Part shown: one piece after another, positions 21,888 through 31,484 of the stretch | Layout: every line of letters starts with the position of its first letter | How positions within the stretch are numbered: the first letter of the stretch is position 1 | Source of the DNA: PVC group bacterium | GTDB taxonomy: Bacteria > Verrucomicrobiota > Kiritimatiellia > CAIKKV01 > CAITUY01 | Direction of reading: 5' to 3' | Assembly (NCBI GenBank): GCA_945870225.1 | Contig: CAMBRF010000017.1 | Span: 1 to 64,000, forward strand | Length of the DNA stretch: 64,000 bases | Program-made: the position numbers and the translations under genes | Notes under the pieces: model-generated | Database searches by the model: none | What the model was told of the DNA's origin: nothing | The model's input: the letters and a program-made list of their open reading frames with translations, nothing else

Positions 21888-22301
21888 TCACGAGAGCTTT
21901 TGTCCGGTCGTCCCGGCAGCGAGGGAGACATGCTTGAGTCCCTTGACCGCCTTGAGTTGTTTTACAATGGAGTCGATCTCCCTGGGCTTGCCGCGAACGG
22001 CCACAATCTCCAGGCAGTTGTCGTGATCAAGATGAATGTGCTGGGTCGAGATGATCGCATCATGGCAATCGTGTTGCACATCGGTCAGGATCTTGACGAT
22101 GTCGCGTTTATGATGGTCGTACACGAGGACAATGGCCCCGGCGACTTCGTCGCCCGCTCGCCATTCCGTCTTCACCAGGCTGGCCCGGATCAGATCGCCC
22201 ACGGCCTTTGACCGGGTAGGGCATCGATCCGCCTTGATCCTGGCGTCGAATTGATCCACCAACTTCTCATCAAGCGATACACTGAACCGTGTTAATGACA
22301 T
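21888..22301 (-). CDS. nikR: Nickel-responsive regulator
   Basis: N-terminal ribbon-helix-helix 'TRFSVSLDEKLVDQFDARI' and Ni-site block 'DHHKRDIVKILTDVQHDCHDAIISTQHIHLDHDNCLEIVAVRG'. Confidence 0.95.
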   Translation of the reverse strand: MSLTRFSVSLDEKLVDQFDARIKADRCPTRSKAVGDLIRASLVKTEWRAGDEVAGAIVLVYDHHKRDIVKILTDVQHDCHDAIISTQHIHLDHDNCLEIVAVRGKPREIDSIVKQLKAVKGLKHVSLAAGTTGQKLS

Positions 22302-22439
22302 GGCTATTCCGTCCTGTGTTGAGCCACTAAGCTACTCACACGCCAGTCGCCAGGCAATGGTGAAGTCCTCAATTATAATGATGTCAAAGCCGCTGACGCG
22401 AGGTCGCAGGAGTCTGGCTCATTATATTTACAGTCTCAA

Positions 22440-23399
22440 CTACCCGCCGATGCCTTCGAACAGCACGGTGGATAGGTAACGCTCGCCGGAGTCAGGTAGA
22501 ATGACGACGATGGTTTTGCCTGCGAATTCATCCAGTTGTGCCAGACGCAGGGCGGCGGACATTGCCGCGCCGCAGGAAATTCCGACCAGAATACCTTCTT
22601 CCAGGGCGAGGCGTCGCGCCATGGCCACCGCGTCGGCGCTGTCCACCTGTTCCACGCGGTCGATGATGGAGAGGTCCAGTGTGTCGGGGATGAATCCAGC
22701 GCCAATGCCCTGAATTTTGTGGGGCCCCGGCTTCAGTTCCTGCCCCGCCAGTTTCTGGGAAATGACCGGGCTCTCCTTCGGTTCCACCGCCACGGAGAGG
22801 ATTTTTTTTCCGCATGTATTTTTGATGTAGCGCGAGATTCCGGTGATGGTGCCGCCCGTGCCGACGCCCGAAACGAGCACGTCAATGGTGCCGTCAGTAT
22901 CCGCCCAGATTTCCGGGCCTGTAGTCTTTTCGTGAATGGCCGGGTTGGCCGGGTTCTTGAATTGTTGGGGAAGGAAGTATCGGGTGGGATCCGAGGCGGC
23001 CAGTTCCTCGGCCCGGAGGATCGCTCCTTTCATCCCCTCCGCGCCCGGAGTCAGGATCAGGTTGGCGCCAAAGGCGGCCAGCACGCGCCGTCGCTCGATG
23101 CTCATCGTTTCCGGCATGGTCAGCGTCAGCTTGTAGCCCCGTGCGGCGGCGACATACGCCAAGGCGATACCCGTATTGCCGCTGGTGGGTTCGACAATCT
23201 CGACGCCCGGCTTGAGGATGCCTCGCTGTTCGGCATCCCAAACCATGGCGGCGCCAATGCGGCATTTGACGGAATAGGCCGGATTTCGGCCTTCGATCTT
23301 GGCCAGGATCATCGCCTTGGCGCCTTGCGTGATGCGGTTGAGTTTGACCAGCGGCGTGTTGCCAATGGATTTCGAGTTGTCGGTGTATATCTTGCTCAT
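22440..23399 (-). CDS. cysK: Cysteine synthase A
   Basis: '[13 protein letters not shown]', '[22 protein letters not shown]', '[12 protein letters not shown]', '[11 protein letters not shown]'. Confidence 0.96.
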   Translation of the reverse strand: MSKIYTDNSKSIGNTPLVKLNRITQGAKAMILAKIEGRNPAYSVKCRIGAAMVWDAEQRGILKPGVEIVEPTSGNTGIALAYVAAARGYKLTLTMPETMSIERRRVLAAFGANLILTPGAEGMKGAILRAEELAASDPTRYFLPQQFKNPANPAIHEKTTGPEIWADTDGTIDVLVSGVGTGGTITGISRYIKNTCGKKILSVAVEPKESPVISQKLAGQELKPGPHKIQGIGAGFIPDTLDLSIIDRVEQVDSADAVAMARRLALEEGILVGISCGAAMSAALRLAQLDEFAGKTIVVILPDSGERYLSTVLFEGIGG

Positions 23400-23531
23400 A
23401 TGTTTTCTCCAGTATGCTGACCTATGCTTTATCCCAAAGCGTCATCGATGTCTGCTATCAAATGGAAGTATCCCGCCGATTTCCTGCATGCGCCAATAAA
23501 GGGCACATTTTATAAGTTATTTATAAAGTAA

Positions 23532-23550
23532 CTCTACTCAATTGGTAGAG
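23532..23550. promoter_or_regulatory. Perfect dyad CTCTAC-TCAATTG-GTAGAG between cysK and the Rrf2 gene (candidate operator)
   Basis: 6-bp perfect arms in the AT-rich divergent intergenic region. Confidence 0.35.
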
Positions 23551-23656
23551 CATATACAATATCATCATATTTGCTGTCAAAATAAATATATATAAATAAT
23601 ACCACTTTACTCGAGTATCAATTATGACGTACTATTTCAAATTATAAGGAATCACT

Positions 23657-24100
23657 ATGAAGATTTCAACAAAAGGGCGTTACGGCTTGAGGGTGTTGTT
23701 GGACATTGCCGCGCACCAGGAGAAGGGGCCGGTTATATTGCGCGACATCTCGGCGAGACAGGACATTTCCGAGAAATACCTATGGCAGGTGATCAACCCG
23801 TTAAAGGCGGCCGGTATGGTTAATTCCACACGAGGGGCAAAGGGCGGGTATGTGCTGGCGAAGGCCCCTGAGGATGTCACGCTGTTGGATATTGTTTCGA
23901 TCCTTGAGGGACCTGTGAGCGTTGTGGATTGCGTTGGAACCCCAGGAAAATGCGTCCGAAGCGGGTCCTGCGTGACACGCGCGGCGTGGGGCAAAATCGA
24001 GAACGGCATCAAAGAATCCATGGCCAAGATCACGCTCAAGGAGCTGGTCGACAAGCAAAAGGATGCCGAATCCGGCTCCGCCCTGAGCTACGTCATCTAG
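23657..24100 (+). CDS. Rrf2-family transcriptional regulator
   Basis: 'MKISTKGRYGLRVLLDIA' Rrf2 signature, wHTH 'ISEKYLWQVINPLKAAGMVNSTRGAKGGYVLAK', three Cys 'DCVGTPGKCVRSGSC'. Confidence 0.93.
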   Translation: MKISTKGRYGLRVLLDIAAHQEKGPVILRDISARQDISEKYLWQVINPLKAAGMVNSTRGAKGGYVLAKAPEDVTLLDIVSILEGPVSVVDCVGTPGKCVRSGSCVTRAAWGKIENGIKESMAKITLKELVDKQKDAESGSALSYVI

Positions 24101-24183
24101 CTCGAAAAAAAGTTAAAGTTTCCTTGAACAGCGACAATTCATCTGTTAATGTCTTGCATCTTGATAGACATTCTATTGTATAA

Positions 24184-25500
<1,317 letters not shown>

Positions 25501-25518
25501 AAAGAGAGGACGGTTTCT

Positions 25519-25785
25519 GTGACCAGCAGCCACATGGTCGTGCGGTGCGAACATGGCCTGCACGCCCGTGTGGCTGCCCAGGTCGTTAACGTCGTGCGGG
25601 ATCACGAGTCTGAGGTATTTGTCCGCTGCGGCAATTGCCCGAAAGCCAGTGCGTGTTCCATTCTCGCCCTCATCACACTGGGAGCCAGCGAGGGCACCCA
25701 CATCGAAATTATCGCGGAGGGGCCGGATGAGGCCGCCGTGATAAAAGCGCTCGAAGGGGTGTTCGAGGGCGGTGGCGGGGTGTGA
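25519..25785 (+). CDS. HPr-like phosphocarrier protein
   Basis: 'CEHGLHARVAAQVV' (His15 context), 'SACSILALITLGASEGT' (Ser46 context). Confidence 0.82.
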   Translation: MTSSHMVVRCEHGLHARVAAQVVNVVRDHESEVFVRCGNCPKASACSILALITLGASEGTHIEIIAEGPDEAAVIKALEGVFEGGGGV

Positions 25786-25804
25786 CGTCGGTTCCCCTGG
25801 ATAC

Positions 25805-25826
25805 TTGTTGCAATGTTGTGCAACAA
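25805..25826. promoter_or_regulatory. ArsR-type operator dyad
   Basis: TTGTTGCA-ATGTTG-TGCAACAA, perfect 8-bp arms, 19 bp before the arsR ATG; TATAGT (-10-like) at 25832-25837. Confidence 0.7.
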
Positions 25827-25844
25827 TGCGCTATAGTTTGCCCC

Positions 25845-26159
25845 ATGCATACAGATGAATTCAGGGCGAGGGCGCGGGTCATGAAGGCGCTGTCGAGCCC
25901 GGTGAGGTTGAAGATCGTGGATGAGTTGAGTCGGGGCGAGCGGTGCATGTGTGAGATCCAGCCGATGTTCAAGATGAACAAGTCGACGCTCTCGCGGCAC
26001 GTGACGGCCCTCAAGAACGTCGGGATCGTAAGTGAACGACGGGAGGGGATTCGCTGCTATCTGAAACTGCAAACTCCCTGCATCTTGAATGTGTTTGATT
26101 GCACGATGAAAGTTATCCGGGCCGAGGCCAAACGGCACGCAAGGCTTGCGAAGACCTGA
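25845..26159 (+). CDS. ArsR-family metalloregulator 1
   Basis: 'RVMKALSSPVRLKIVDELSRGERCMCEIQPMFKMNKSTLSRHVTALKNVGIV' with CxC. Confidence 0.9.
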   Translation: MHTDEFRARARVMKALSSPVRLKIVDELSRGERCMCEIQPMFKMNKSTLSRHVTALKNVGIVSERREGIRCYLKLQTPCILNVFDCTMKVIRAEAKRHARLAKT

Positions 26160-26173
26160 GAGGAGCGTGGGCC

Positions 26174-27565
26174 ATGAACGATGCAAGCAAGAAGGAAATG
26201 AAGATTTTGGGCTGGCTGATCGGGTTGTTTGCGGTTTTGTACTATCTTCCGGTGGAAACGACGCGTTTCCAGGGCGCGCTGATTGCCGCCTTTAAGTTAG
26301 TCAAGTGGTATGCGCGGGAACATGTGCTGCTGTGCCTGGTGCCCGCTTTCTTCATCGCCGGGGCGATTGGCGTCTTCATCAGTCAAAACGCCGTGATGAA
26401 GTATTTCGGCCCTAAGGCGAACAAGTTGCTGTCCTATGGCGTGGCGTCGGTCTCCGGCACGATCCTGGCGGTGTGCTCTTGCACAGTCCTTCCCCTCTTC
26501 GGCAGCATCTACATGCGCGGAGCGGGACTTGGACCGGCCATTGCCTTTCTCTACTCCGGTCCAGCCATTAACGTGCTGGCGATCGTGATGACGGCACGGG
26601 TCCTGGGGGCGCCGTTGGGGATTGCGCGCGCCGTGGGTGCCGTGGTCTTCAGCGTGGTAATCGGTGTTCTCATGCATCTGATCTTCCTCAAGGAGGAACG
26701 GGCGCGGACCGCGCAGACGCAGGCGGACGTGTACGTCGAAGCCGATGACAAGCCGCCGCGACCGCTGTGGCAGACGGCGCTCTATTTTTTTAGCATGGCG
26801 GCGGTTTTAGTGTTCGCCAACTGGGCCAAGCCGGCGGAGACGAGTGGCGCCTGGTATGCAGTGTATTCGGCCAAGTGGTGGATTACGTCCGCTTTCGCCC
26901 TTCTGACAGCCTTCACGCTCTGGCGCTTCCTGGGCGTCACGTTGTGGCACTTGATCGCTGCGGCGGCGTTCGTGGGTGGGGTCGCGGTGGTCTTCCAAGG
27001 TCATCCGGTGGCTCCTTTTACCGCCGGAGCGGTCGCTCTATCGGTTCTGACCTTCTTTAATGGAAACGAAATGAAAGACTGGCGCGACCAGACGTGGGGT
27101 TTCGGAAAGCAGATCACACCGCTCCTGCTGGGAGGGGTGCTGGCGGCGGGATTCTTTTTGGGCAGTCCTGATGCCACGGATTCAGGGATTGTGCCGAATC
27201 GATGGATTCAGGCCTTGGTGGGGGATTCCCCTTCGGTGTTCTGGGTCTATGTGGGAGGTGCGCGGGATGTGCCGGGCTGGCTGGCCCTGCTTTGGCCGGT
27301 CTGGACCAACTTTTTCGCGTCGCTTACCGGAGCGCTCATGTACTTCGCGACGTTGACCGAGGTGCCGATTCTGCGCGGGCTGATGGACAGCGGCATGGGG
27401 CAAGGTCCGGCCCTGGCCCTGTTGTTGGCGGGTCCAGCCCTGTCCCTGCCGAGCATGCTGGTGATCAATTCAATCCTGGGCCCGAAGAAGACGTTTGTCT
27501 ACGTGGCGCTGGTGGTGCTGATGGCAACTATCACGGGAATGATTTTCGGAGCGATGATGGAATAA
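26174..27565 (+). CDS. COG0701/DUF318 permease (ArsP/YraQ-like)
   Basis: 'LAVCSCTVLPLFGSIYMRGAGLGPAIAFLYSGPAINVLAIVMTARVLG' duplicated permease motif; 14 bp after arsR. Confidence 0.87.
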   Translation: MNDASKKEMKILGWLIGLFAVLYYLPVETTRFQGALIAAFKLVKWYAREHVLLCLVPAFFIAGAIGVFISQNAVMKYFGPKANKLLSYGVASVSGTILAVCSCTVLPLFGSIYMRGAGLGPAIAFLYSGPAINVLAIVMTARVLGAPLGIARAVGAVVFSVVIGVLMHLIFLKEERARTAQTQADVYVEADDKPPRPLWQTALYFFSMAAVLVFANWAKPAETSGAWYAVYSAKWWITSAFALLTAFTLWRFLGVTLWHLIAAAAFVGGVAVVFQGHPVAPFTAGAVALSVLTFFNGNEMKDWRDQTWGFGKQITPLLLGGVLAAGFFLGSPDATDSGIVPNRWIQALVGDSPSVFWVYVGGARDVPGWLALLWPVWTNFFASLTGALMYFATLTEVPILRGLMDSGMGQGPALALLLAGPALSLPSMLVINSILGPKKTFVYVALVVLMATITGMIFGAMME

Positions 27566-27572
27566 CGGAGGG

Positions 27573-27812
27573 ATGAAGATGAAGCTGATCCAGATACTGG
27601 GCACCGGATGTCCGAAGTGCAAACTGTTGACGGCGAACGCAGAAGCGGCCGTCAAGGAGTTGGGCCTTGAGGCGACCATCGAGAAGGTCGAAAAGATTCA
27701 AGAGATCATGAAGTTTGCGGTCATGACCACGCCGGCTCTGGTGGTGGATGGTCAGGTGAAAAGCGCCGGGAAGGTGTTGAGCGCGGAAGACATCAAGAAG
27801 TTCCTCGCATAA
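27573..27812 (+). CDS. Small thioredoxin-fold redox protein (TM0996/MTH895 type)
   Basis: 'MKLIQILGTGCPKCKLLTANAEAAVKELG', CPKC motif, cis-Pro 'TTPALVVDGQV'. Confidence 0.88.
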   Translation: MKMKLIQILGTGCPKCKLLTANAEAAVKELGLEATIEKVEKIQEIMKFAVMTTPALVVDGQVKSAGKVLSAEDIKKFLA

Positions 27813-27850
27813 AAAAGTCTCTCGCCAAGATCGCAAAACAGGAGACACAG

Positions 27851-28330
27851 ATGACAAACGAAACAGATAAGAAAAATGAGGGTTCCGCCTGCGGGTGCGG
27901 CGGAGGAAGTTGTGGCGGCGGGTCGGGCAGGTGGATCTGGATTGTCCTGGCTTTGGCCGTTGCGGGGGTGTTGATCGCCAAGAACACCGGAAAGAAGCAG
28001 GACGCAGAGATTGAGCCGGCAATCGGTGGAGTCCAGGAACAGGGCATTCCCCGCCTGGTTGATCTCGGGGCAACCAAGTGCGTTCCCTGCAAGATGATGG
28101 CCCCGATCCTGGAGGATCTGAAGAAGACCTATGCCGGAAAGATGGACGTGGAGTTCATCGACGTGTGGGAAAACCCGGATGCGGGGAAAAAGTACGGTAT
28201 CAACGTGATTCCGACGCAGATTTTCTATGACGCACAAGGCAAGGAACTGTTCCGCCACGAGGGATTTTTTGGCAAGGAGGACATTCTGGCGAAGTGGAAA
28301 AAGTTAGGGGTGGAGCTGGATCTGAGGTAG
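27851..28330 (+). CDS. Membrane-anchored thioredoxin with Cys/Gly-rich N-terminal tail
   Basis: N-terminal 'ACGCGGGSCGGGSGR', one TM, Trx domain 'VDLGATKCVPCKMMAPILEDL', 'INVIPTQIFYDAQGKELFRHEGF'. Confidence 0.9.
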   Translation: MTNETDKKNEGSACGCGGGSCGGGSGRWIWIVLALAVAGVLIAKNTGKKQDAEIEPAIGGVQEQGIPRLVDLGATKCVPCKMMAPILEDLKKTYAGKMDVEFIDVWENPDAGKKYGINVIPTQIFYDAQGKELFRHEGFFGKEDILAKWKKLGVELDLR

Positions 28331-28386
28331 GGCGAAGCCTCCGGCTGAGCCGTCGTGTTGCACGGCTCGGCAGGGACGCCTCGCCC
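28330..28386. repeat. Intergenic GC hairpin
   Basis: GGGCGA...TCGCCC outer arms, perfect inner GAGCCGT-N8-ACGGCTC (28347-28368). Confidence 0.65.
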
Positions 28387-28410
28387 CACCTGCGGGAGAG
28401 GAAGTTGGGA

Positions 28411-29112
28411 ATGCTTGAAGGAATATTTACAGCACTGACCCACGCCGTCGAAGGTTCGGCTGGAATTGCGCTGGGCGCCGCTTTTGTCTGGGGCGTACTC
28501 AGCATTCTGCTGAGTCCCTGCCACTTGGCGAGTATTCCGCTGATCGTCGGTTTCATTGATCAGCAGGGCCGAATGACGACCCGGCGTGCATTCACGATCT
28601 CGCTCCTATTCTCAGTGGGAATTCTGATCACGATCGGGGTGATCGGGGCGATCACGGCGGCGGCCGGGCGGATGATGGGCGATGTGGGGCGCTGGGGTAA
28701 CTACGCGGTGGCCGGCATCTTCTTCGTAGTCGGGCTTTATCTCCTCGATGCGATCCGCCTGCCGATGCCTGGCGCGGCGCAGCCGGGCATGAAGCGCAAG
28801 GGGATGCTGGCGGCGTTGATTCTGGGCCTTGTCTTCGGAATCGCGCTGGGCCCCTGCACCTTTGCCTACATGGCGCCCATGCTGGCCGTAACCTTCAAAC
28901 TGGCAGCGACCAATCTGACGTATGGAATCCTTCTGCTCCTGCTTTACGGACTGGGACATTGCGCCGTGATCGTGCTGGCAGGGACGTTCACGGAAGTGGT
29001 TCAGCATTATCTCGACTGGAATGAGAAGTCCAAGGGAGCGGTGATCCTGAAGAATGTTTGCGGCGTGCTGGTGTTGCTCGGAGGCTTGTATTTGATCTAC
29101 ACGGCACGATAG
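28411..29112 (+). CDS. CcdA/DsbD-type transmembrane thiol-electron transporter
   Basis: 'LSILLSPCHLASIPLIVGFIDQQGRM', 'GLVFGIALGPCTFAYMAPMLA', multi-TM; start ATG 28411. Confidence 0.88.
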   Translation: MLEGIFTALTHAVEGSAGIALGAAFVWGVLSILLSPCHLASIPLIVGFIDQQGRMTTRRAFTISLLFSVGILITIGVIGAITAAAGRMMGDVGRWGNYAVAGIFFVVGLYLLDAIRLPMPGAAQPGMKRKGMLAALILGLVFGIALGPCTFAYMAPMLAVTFKLAATNLTYGILLLLLYGLGHCAVIVLAGTFTEVVQHYLDWNEKSKGAVILKNVCGVLVLLGGLYLIYTAR

Positions 29113-29134
29113 GGCAAACGCGGCGGAGCCAACA

Positions 29135-29539
29135 TCAGACGGTTCCAAGGCTTAGATCACCGATAATCTTGAAGGCGTGGCCTTCGCGCACGACGCGCAA
29201 GTCACGTCCGGGAAAAGCGCGCGGCAGTTCCTTGGTGAGGCGGATGACGATTTCCTCTTCGATGGCCCGGATGAACTCTGCCGGTATTTGCTTCAGGGTC
29301 GCAACCCGGATCTGGACGCTATAGCCGCTGCCGAACTCGGAGCCGTAGCCCGCCGAGAACGCCGCGCCCAGATCGAACAGGCCGTCGTCTTCGCGGTTTG
29401 CTGTGTCGCCGTGCTTTGCCCGTGCCGGGTGGAGCGGGAAGCGGTTGGCATACTTGCGCTCGAGTTCTTCGTCGATTCCATCGAACACCGCCTTCAGGCG
29501 TAGTTCCCAGGCCAGAACTTTGGGGTGGCGTAAAGACAT
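29135..29539 (-). CDS. Hypothetical protein (134 aa)
   Basis: Uninterrupted ORF filling the gap between two operons; no recognised family. Confidence 0.5.
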   Translation of the reverse strand: MSLRHPKVLAWELRLKAVFDGIDEELERKYANRFPLHPARAKHGDTANREDDGLFDLGAAFSAGYGSEFGSGYSVQIRVATLKQIPAEFIRAIEEEIVIRLTKELPRAFPGRDLRVVREGHAFKIIGDLSLGTV

Positions 29540-29608
29540 GATGGGCGAAGGCTAGCATGTCAGGGTGGGGGCGGGCAACAGTCCGTCTCGCGGCTGTCTT
29601 GCGGCCTC

Positions 29609-29654
29609 TTGACACGGCGGGCGGTAGATGCGATAGTTCGACACATAACGAAGT
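29609..29654 (+). promoter_or_regulatory. Sigma70-like promoter and overlapping dyad for arsR-hgcAB operon
   Basis: TTGACA (29609-14) -N17- GATAGT (29632-37); imperfect dyad AGTTCG-N8-CGAAGT (29635-54) overlapping the -10/start region. Confidence 0.5.
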
Positions 29655-29694
29655 GAATAGGTGGCGGCCATTCTTGTGAGAGAGGTGCGGCGAT

Positions 29695-30087
29695 ATGAAA
29701 AGTGTGGCGATCCGATCGACGATGGGGGTGACCAAGGCGCTGGCTGACTTGCAGCGGGTGCGCATCCTGATGCTGCTGAGACCGGGTGAGTTGTGCGTGT
29801 GCCAGATCATCGAAGTTCTTGAGCTTGCGCCGTCCACGATCTCGAAGCATTTATCCATACTGAGTGCCGCCGGGCTCGTGGACTCGCGGAAGCAGGGACG
29901 ATGGATGTACTACCATCTGCCGGAGGGCGCGGCGGGTGGCTTTGTCCGTCCCGTCTTGAAGTGGGTGGGAGAGGCGTTGAAACACGATGAGATGATCGAA
30001 CAGGACGCCAAGAGACTCAGGGCGGTTGTCGCCTGTGATCCGGGCAGCCTTTGCCGGCGACAGCGGGAGCGCGAGGAGGAAAACTGA
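29695..30087 (+). CDS. ArsR-family metalloregulator 2 (upstream of hgcA)
   Basis: 'KALADLQRVRILMLLRPGELCVCQIIEVLELAPSTISKHLSILSAAGLVDSRKQGRWMYYHL', CVC metal site; SD GAGAGAGG. Confidence 0.93.
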   Translation: MKSVAIRSTMGVTKALADLQRVRILMLLRPGELCVCQIIEVLELAPSTISKHLSILSAAGLVDSRKQGRWMYYHLPEGAAGGFVRPVLKWVGEALKHDEMIEQDAKRLRAVVACDPGSLCRRQREREEEN

Positions 30088-30089
30088 GC

Positions 30090-31151
30090 GTGCGAGACCG
30101 GAAGGACAGTGAACAAACCGTCGCTACGGCAGGGGGCCGCCGTTGGGTGGTTGGCGAGATCGAGACCGCGGCGGGGCGTGTGCCGCGTGTGGCTACATGC
30201 CTGACGTGGCGCGACCGCATGGGAGCGATGGCCATGCGCTGGGGTATCGGACGGGACCGATACAAGGTTGCCCCGGGGCTTTATGCCGTCGGGAACCCGA
30301 CTGGGGAATCGCCGCTTCTAGCTTCTGCCAACTACAAGCTCTCCTTCGATGTGCTGCGTGAAGCCATGGATGGACTCGACGCGTGGCTGTTGGTTCTGGA
30401 CACCAAGGGAATCAATGTATGGTGTGCGGCCGGGAAGGGGACATTCGGAACCGAGGAACTGATCCAGCGCCTCGTGGTCACGGAGGCGAGCCGTGTGGCG
30501 GGCGGGGCACCGCTGGTCCTGCCGCAGTTGGGGGCCCCCGGTATCGCCGCCCATGAAGTCCGCCGCCGTACCGGCCTTCGCGTGGTCTACGGTCCGGTGC
30601 GTGCCAGCGACCTGCCGGCCTACCTGCGCCACGGCATGCGCGCTGCGCCAGCCATGCGACAAGTCCAGTTTACGCTGCGCGACCGTCTGGCCGTTGTGCC
30701 GGTGGAGGTGGTTCAGCGTCTGATTCCGTGTCTTCTCGTCATGCTGTCTCTCTTTCTGGCCGCTGGCTTGGGACGGCACGGCTATCATCTGGCCATGGCG
30801 CAATGGCCGGGAATCGCCCTGGCGGTCTGGGTCAATTTCCTGGCCGGCATTGCGCTGACGCCGGCGCTGCTACCCTGGTTGCCGGGACGTTCCTTTGCGC
30901 TCAAGGGAGCGGGAATGGGCGTGATGACGGGAGCCGCGCTTTGGCTGTTCAGGCGGTATGGTCTGGCCGAAGGGCTTGGGGTCGGTCTGCTGAGCATGGC
31001 GTCTTGCTCCTTTCTTGGCCTGATGTTCACTGGTTGCACGCCCTACACCTCGGCGTCAGGGGTGCGACGGGAGATCCGGTGGGCGATCCCGCTGCAGATC
31101 GCGGCGGCCGCTGTCGGGCTTGTTTTATGGGTGTTAACGCGCTGGAGGTAA
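30090..31151 (+). CDS. hgcA: HgcA, corrinoid protein of mercury methylation
   Basis: Diagnostic cap-helix motif NVWCAAGK (30414-30437, 'GINVWCAAGKGTFGT') plus five predicted C-terminal TM helices; followed by hgcB; GTG start 30090 two bp after the arsR stop. Confidence 0.95.
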   Translation: MRDRKDSEQTVATAGGRRWVVGEIETAAGRVPRVATCLTWRDRMGAMAMRWGIGRDRYKVAPGLYAVGNPTGESPLLASANYKLSFDVLREAMDGLDAWLLVLDTKGINVWCAAGKGTFGTEELIQRLVVTEASRVAGGAPLVLPQLGAPGIAAHEVRRRTGLRVVYGPVRASDLPAYLRHGMRAAPAMRQVQFTLRDRLAVVPVEVVQRLIPCLLVMLSLFLAAGLGRHGYHLAMAQWPGIALAVWVNFLAGIALTPALLPWLPGRSFALKGAGMGVMTGAALWLFRRYGLAEGLGVGLLSMASCSFLGLMFTGCTPYTSASGVRREIRWAIPLQIAAAAVGLVLWVLTRWR

Positions 31152-31160
31152 GAAAGTCAA

Positions 31161-31454
31161 ATGAAGATGATCTACCTGCGAAATGTGGTCACGCTGCGGC
31201 TCGATGCCGATAAGTGCATCGGTTGCGGGCTTTGCCGGGAGGTCTGTCCTCACGGTGTCTTCGCCCTCTCTGAGGGACGGAGTCGAATCACGGATCGCGA
31301 TGCATGCATGGAATGCGGGGCCTGCGCCCGCAATTGTCCGGTCGACGCCTTGTGGGTGCAGAACGGCGTGGGTTGTGCGGTTGGGATTTTGAATTCGGCA
31401 TTGGGGCGCAAGAGCGGGTGCTGCGGCGAGAAACAGGCATGCTGTTGCGGCTAA
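31161..31454 (+). CDS. hgcB: HgcB, 2[4Fe-4S] ferredoxin partner of HgcA
   Basis: 'CIGCGLCREVCPHG' and 'CMECGACARNCPVDAL', extra Cys in 'GVGCA', Cys-rich C-terminus 'GCCGEKQACCCG'. Confidence 0.95.
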   Translation: MKMIYLRNVVTLRLDADKCIGCGLCREVCPHGVFALSEGRSRITDRDACMECGACARNCPVDALWVQNGVGCAVGILNSALGRKSGCCGEKQACCCG

Positions 31455-31484
31455 GAGAGACGTACAGGAGAAGAGGAGAAAGGC

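Noticed and set aside
23521-23620. CTCAATTGGTAGAGCA looks exactly like a tRNA D-arm
   Set aside because: No acceptor pairing and no T-arm (GGTTCGAATCC-like) at the expected distance; better explained as an intergenic dyad.
28294-28410. N-terminal extension of the CcdA-like ORF
   Set aside because: The extension translates the GC hairpin repeat; the CcdA-like homology starts at MLEGIF (28411).
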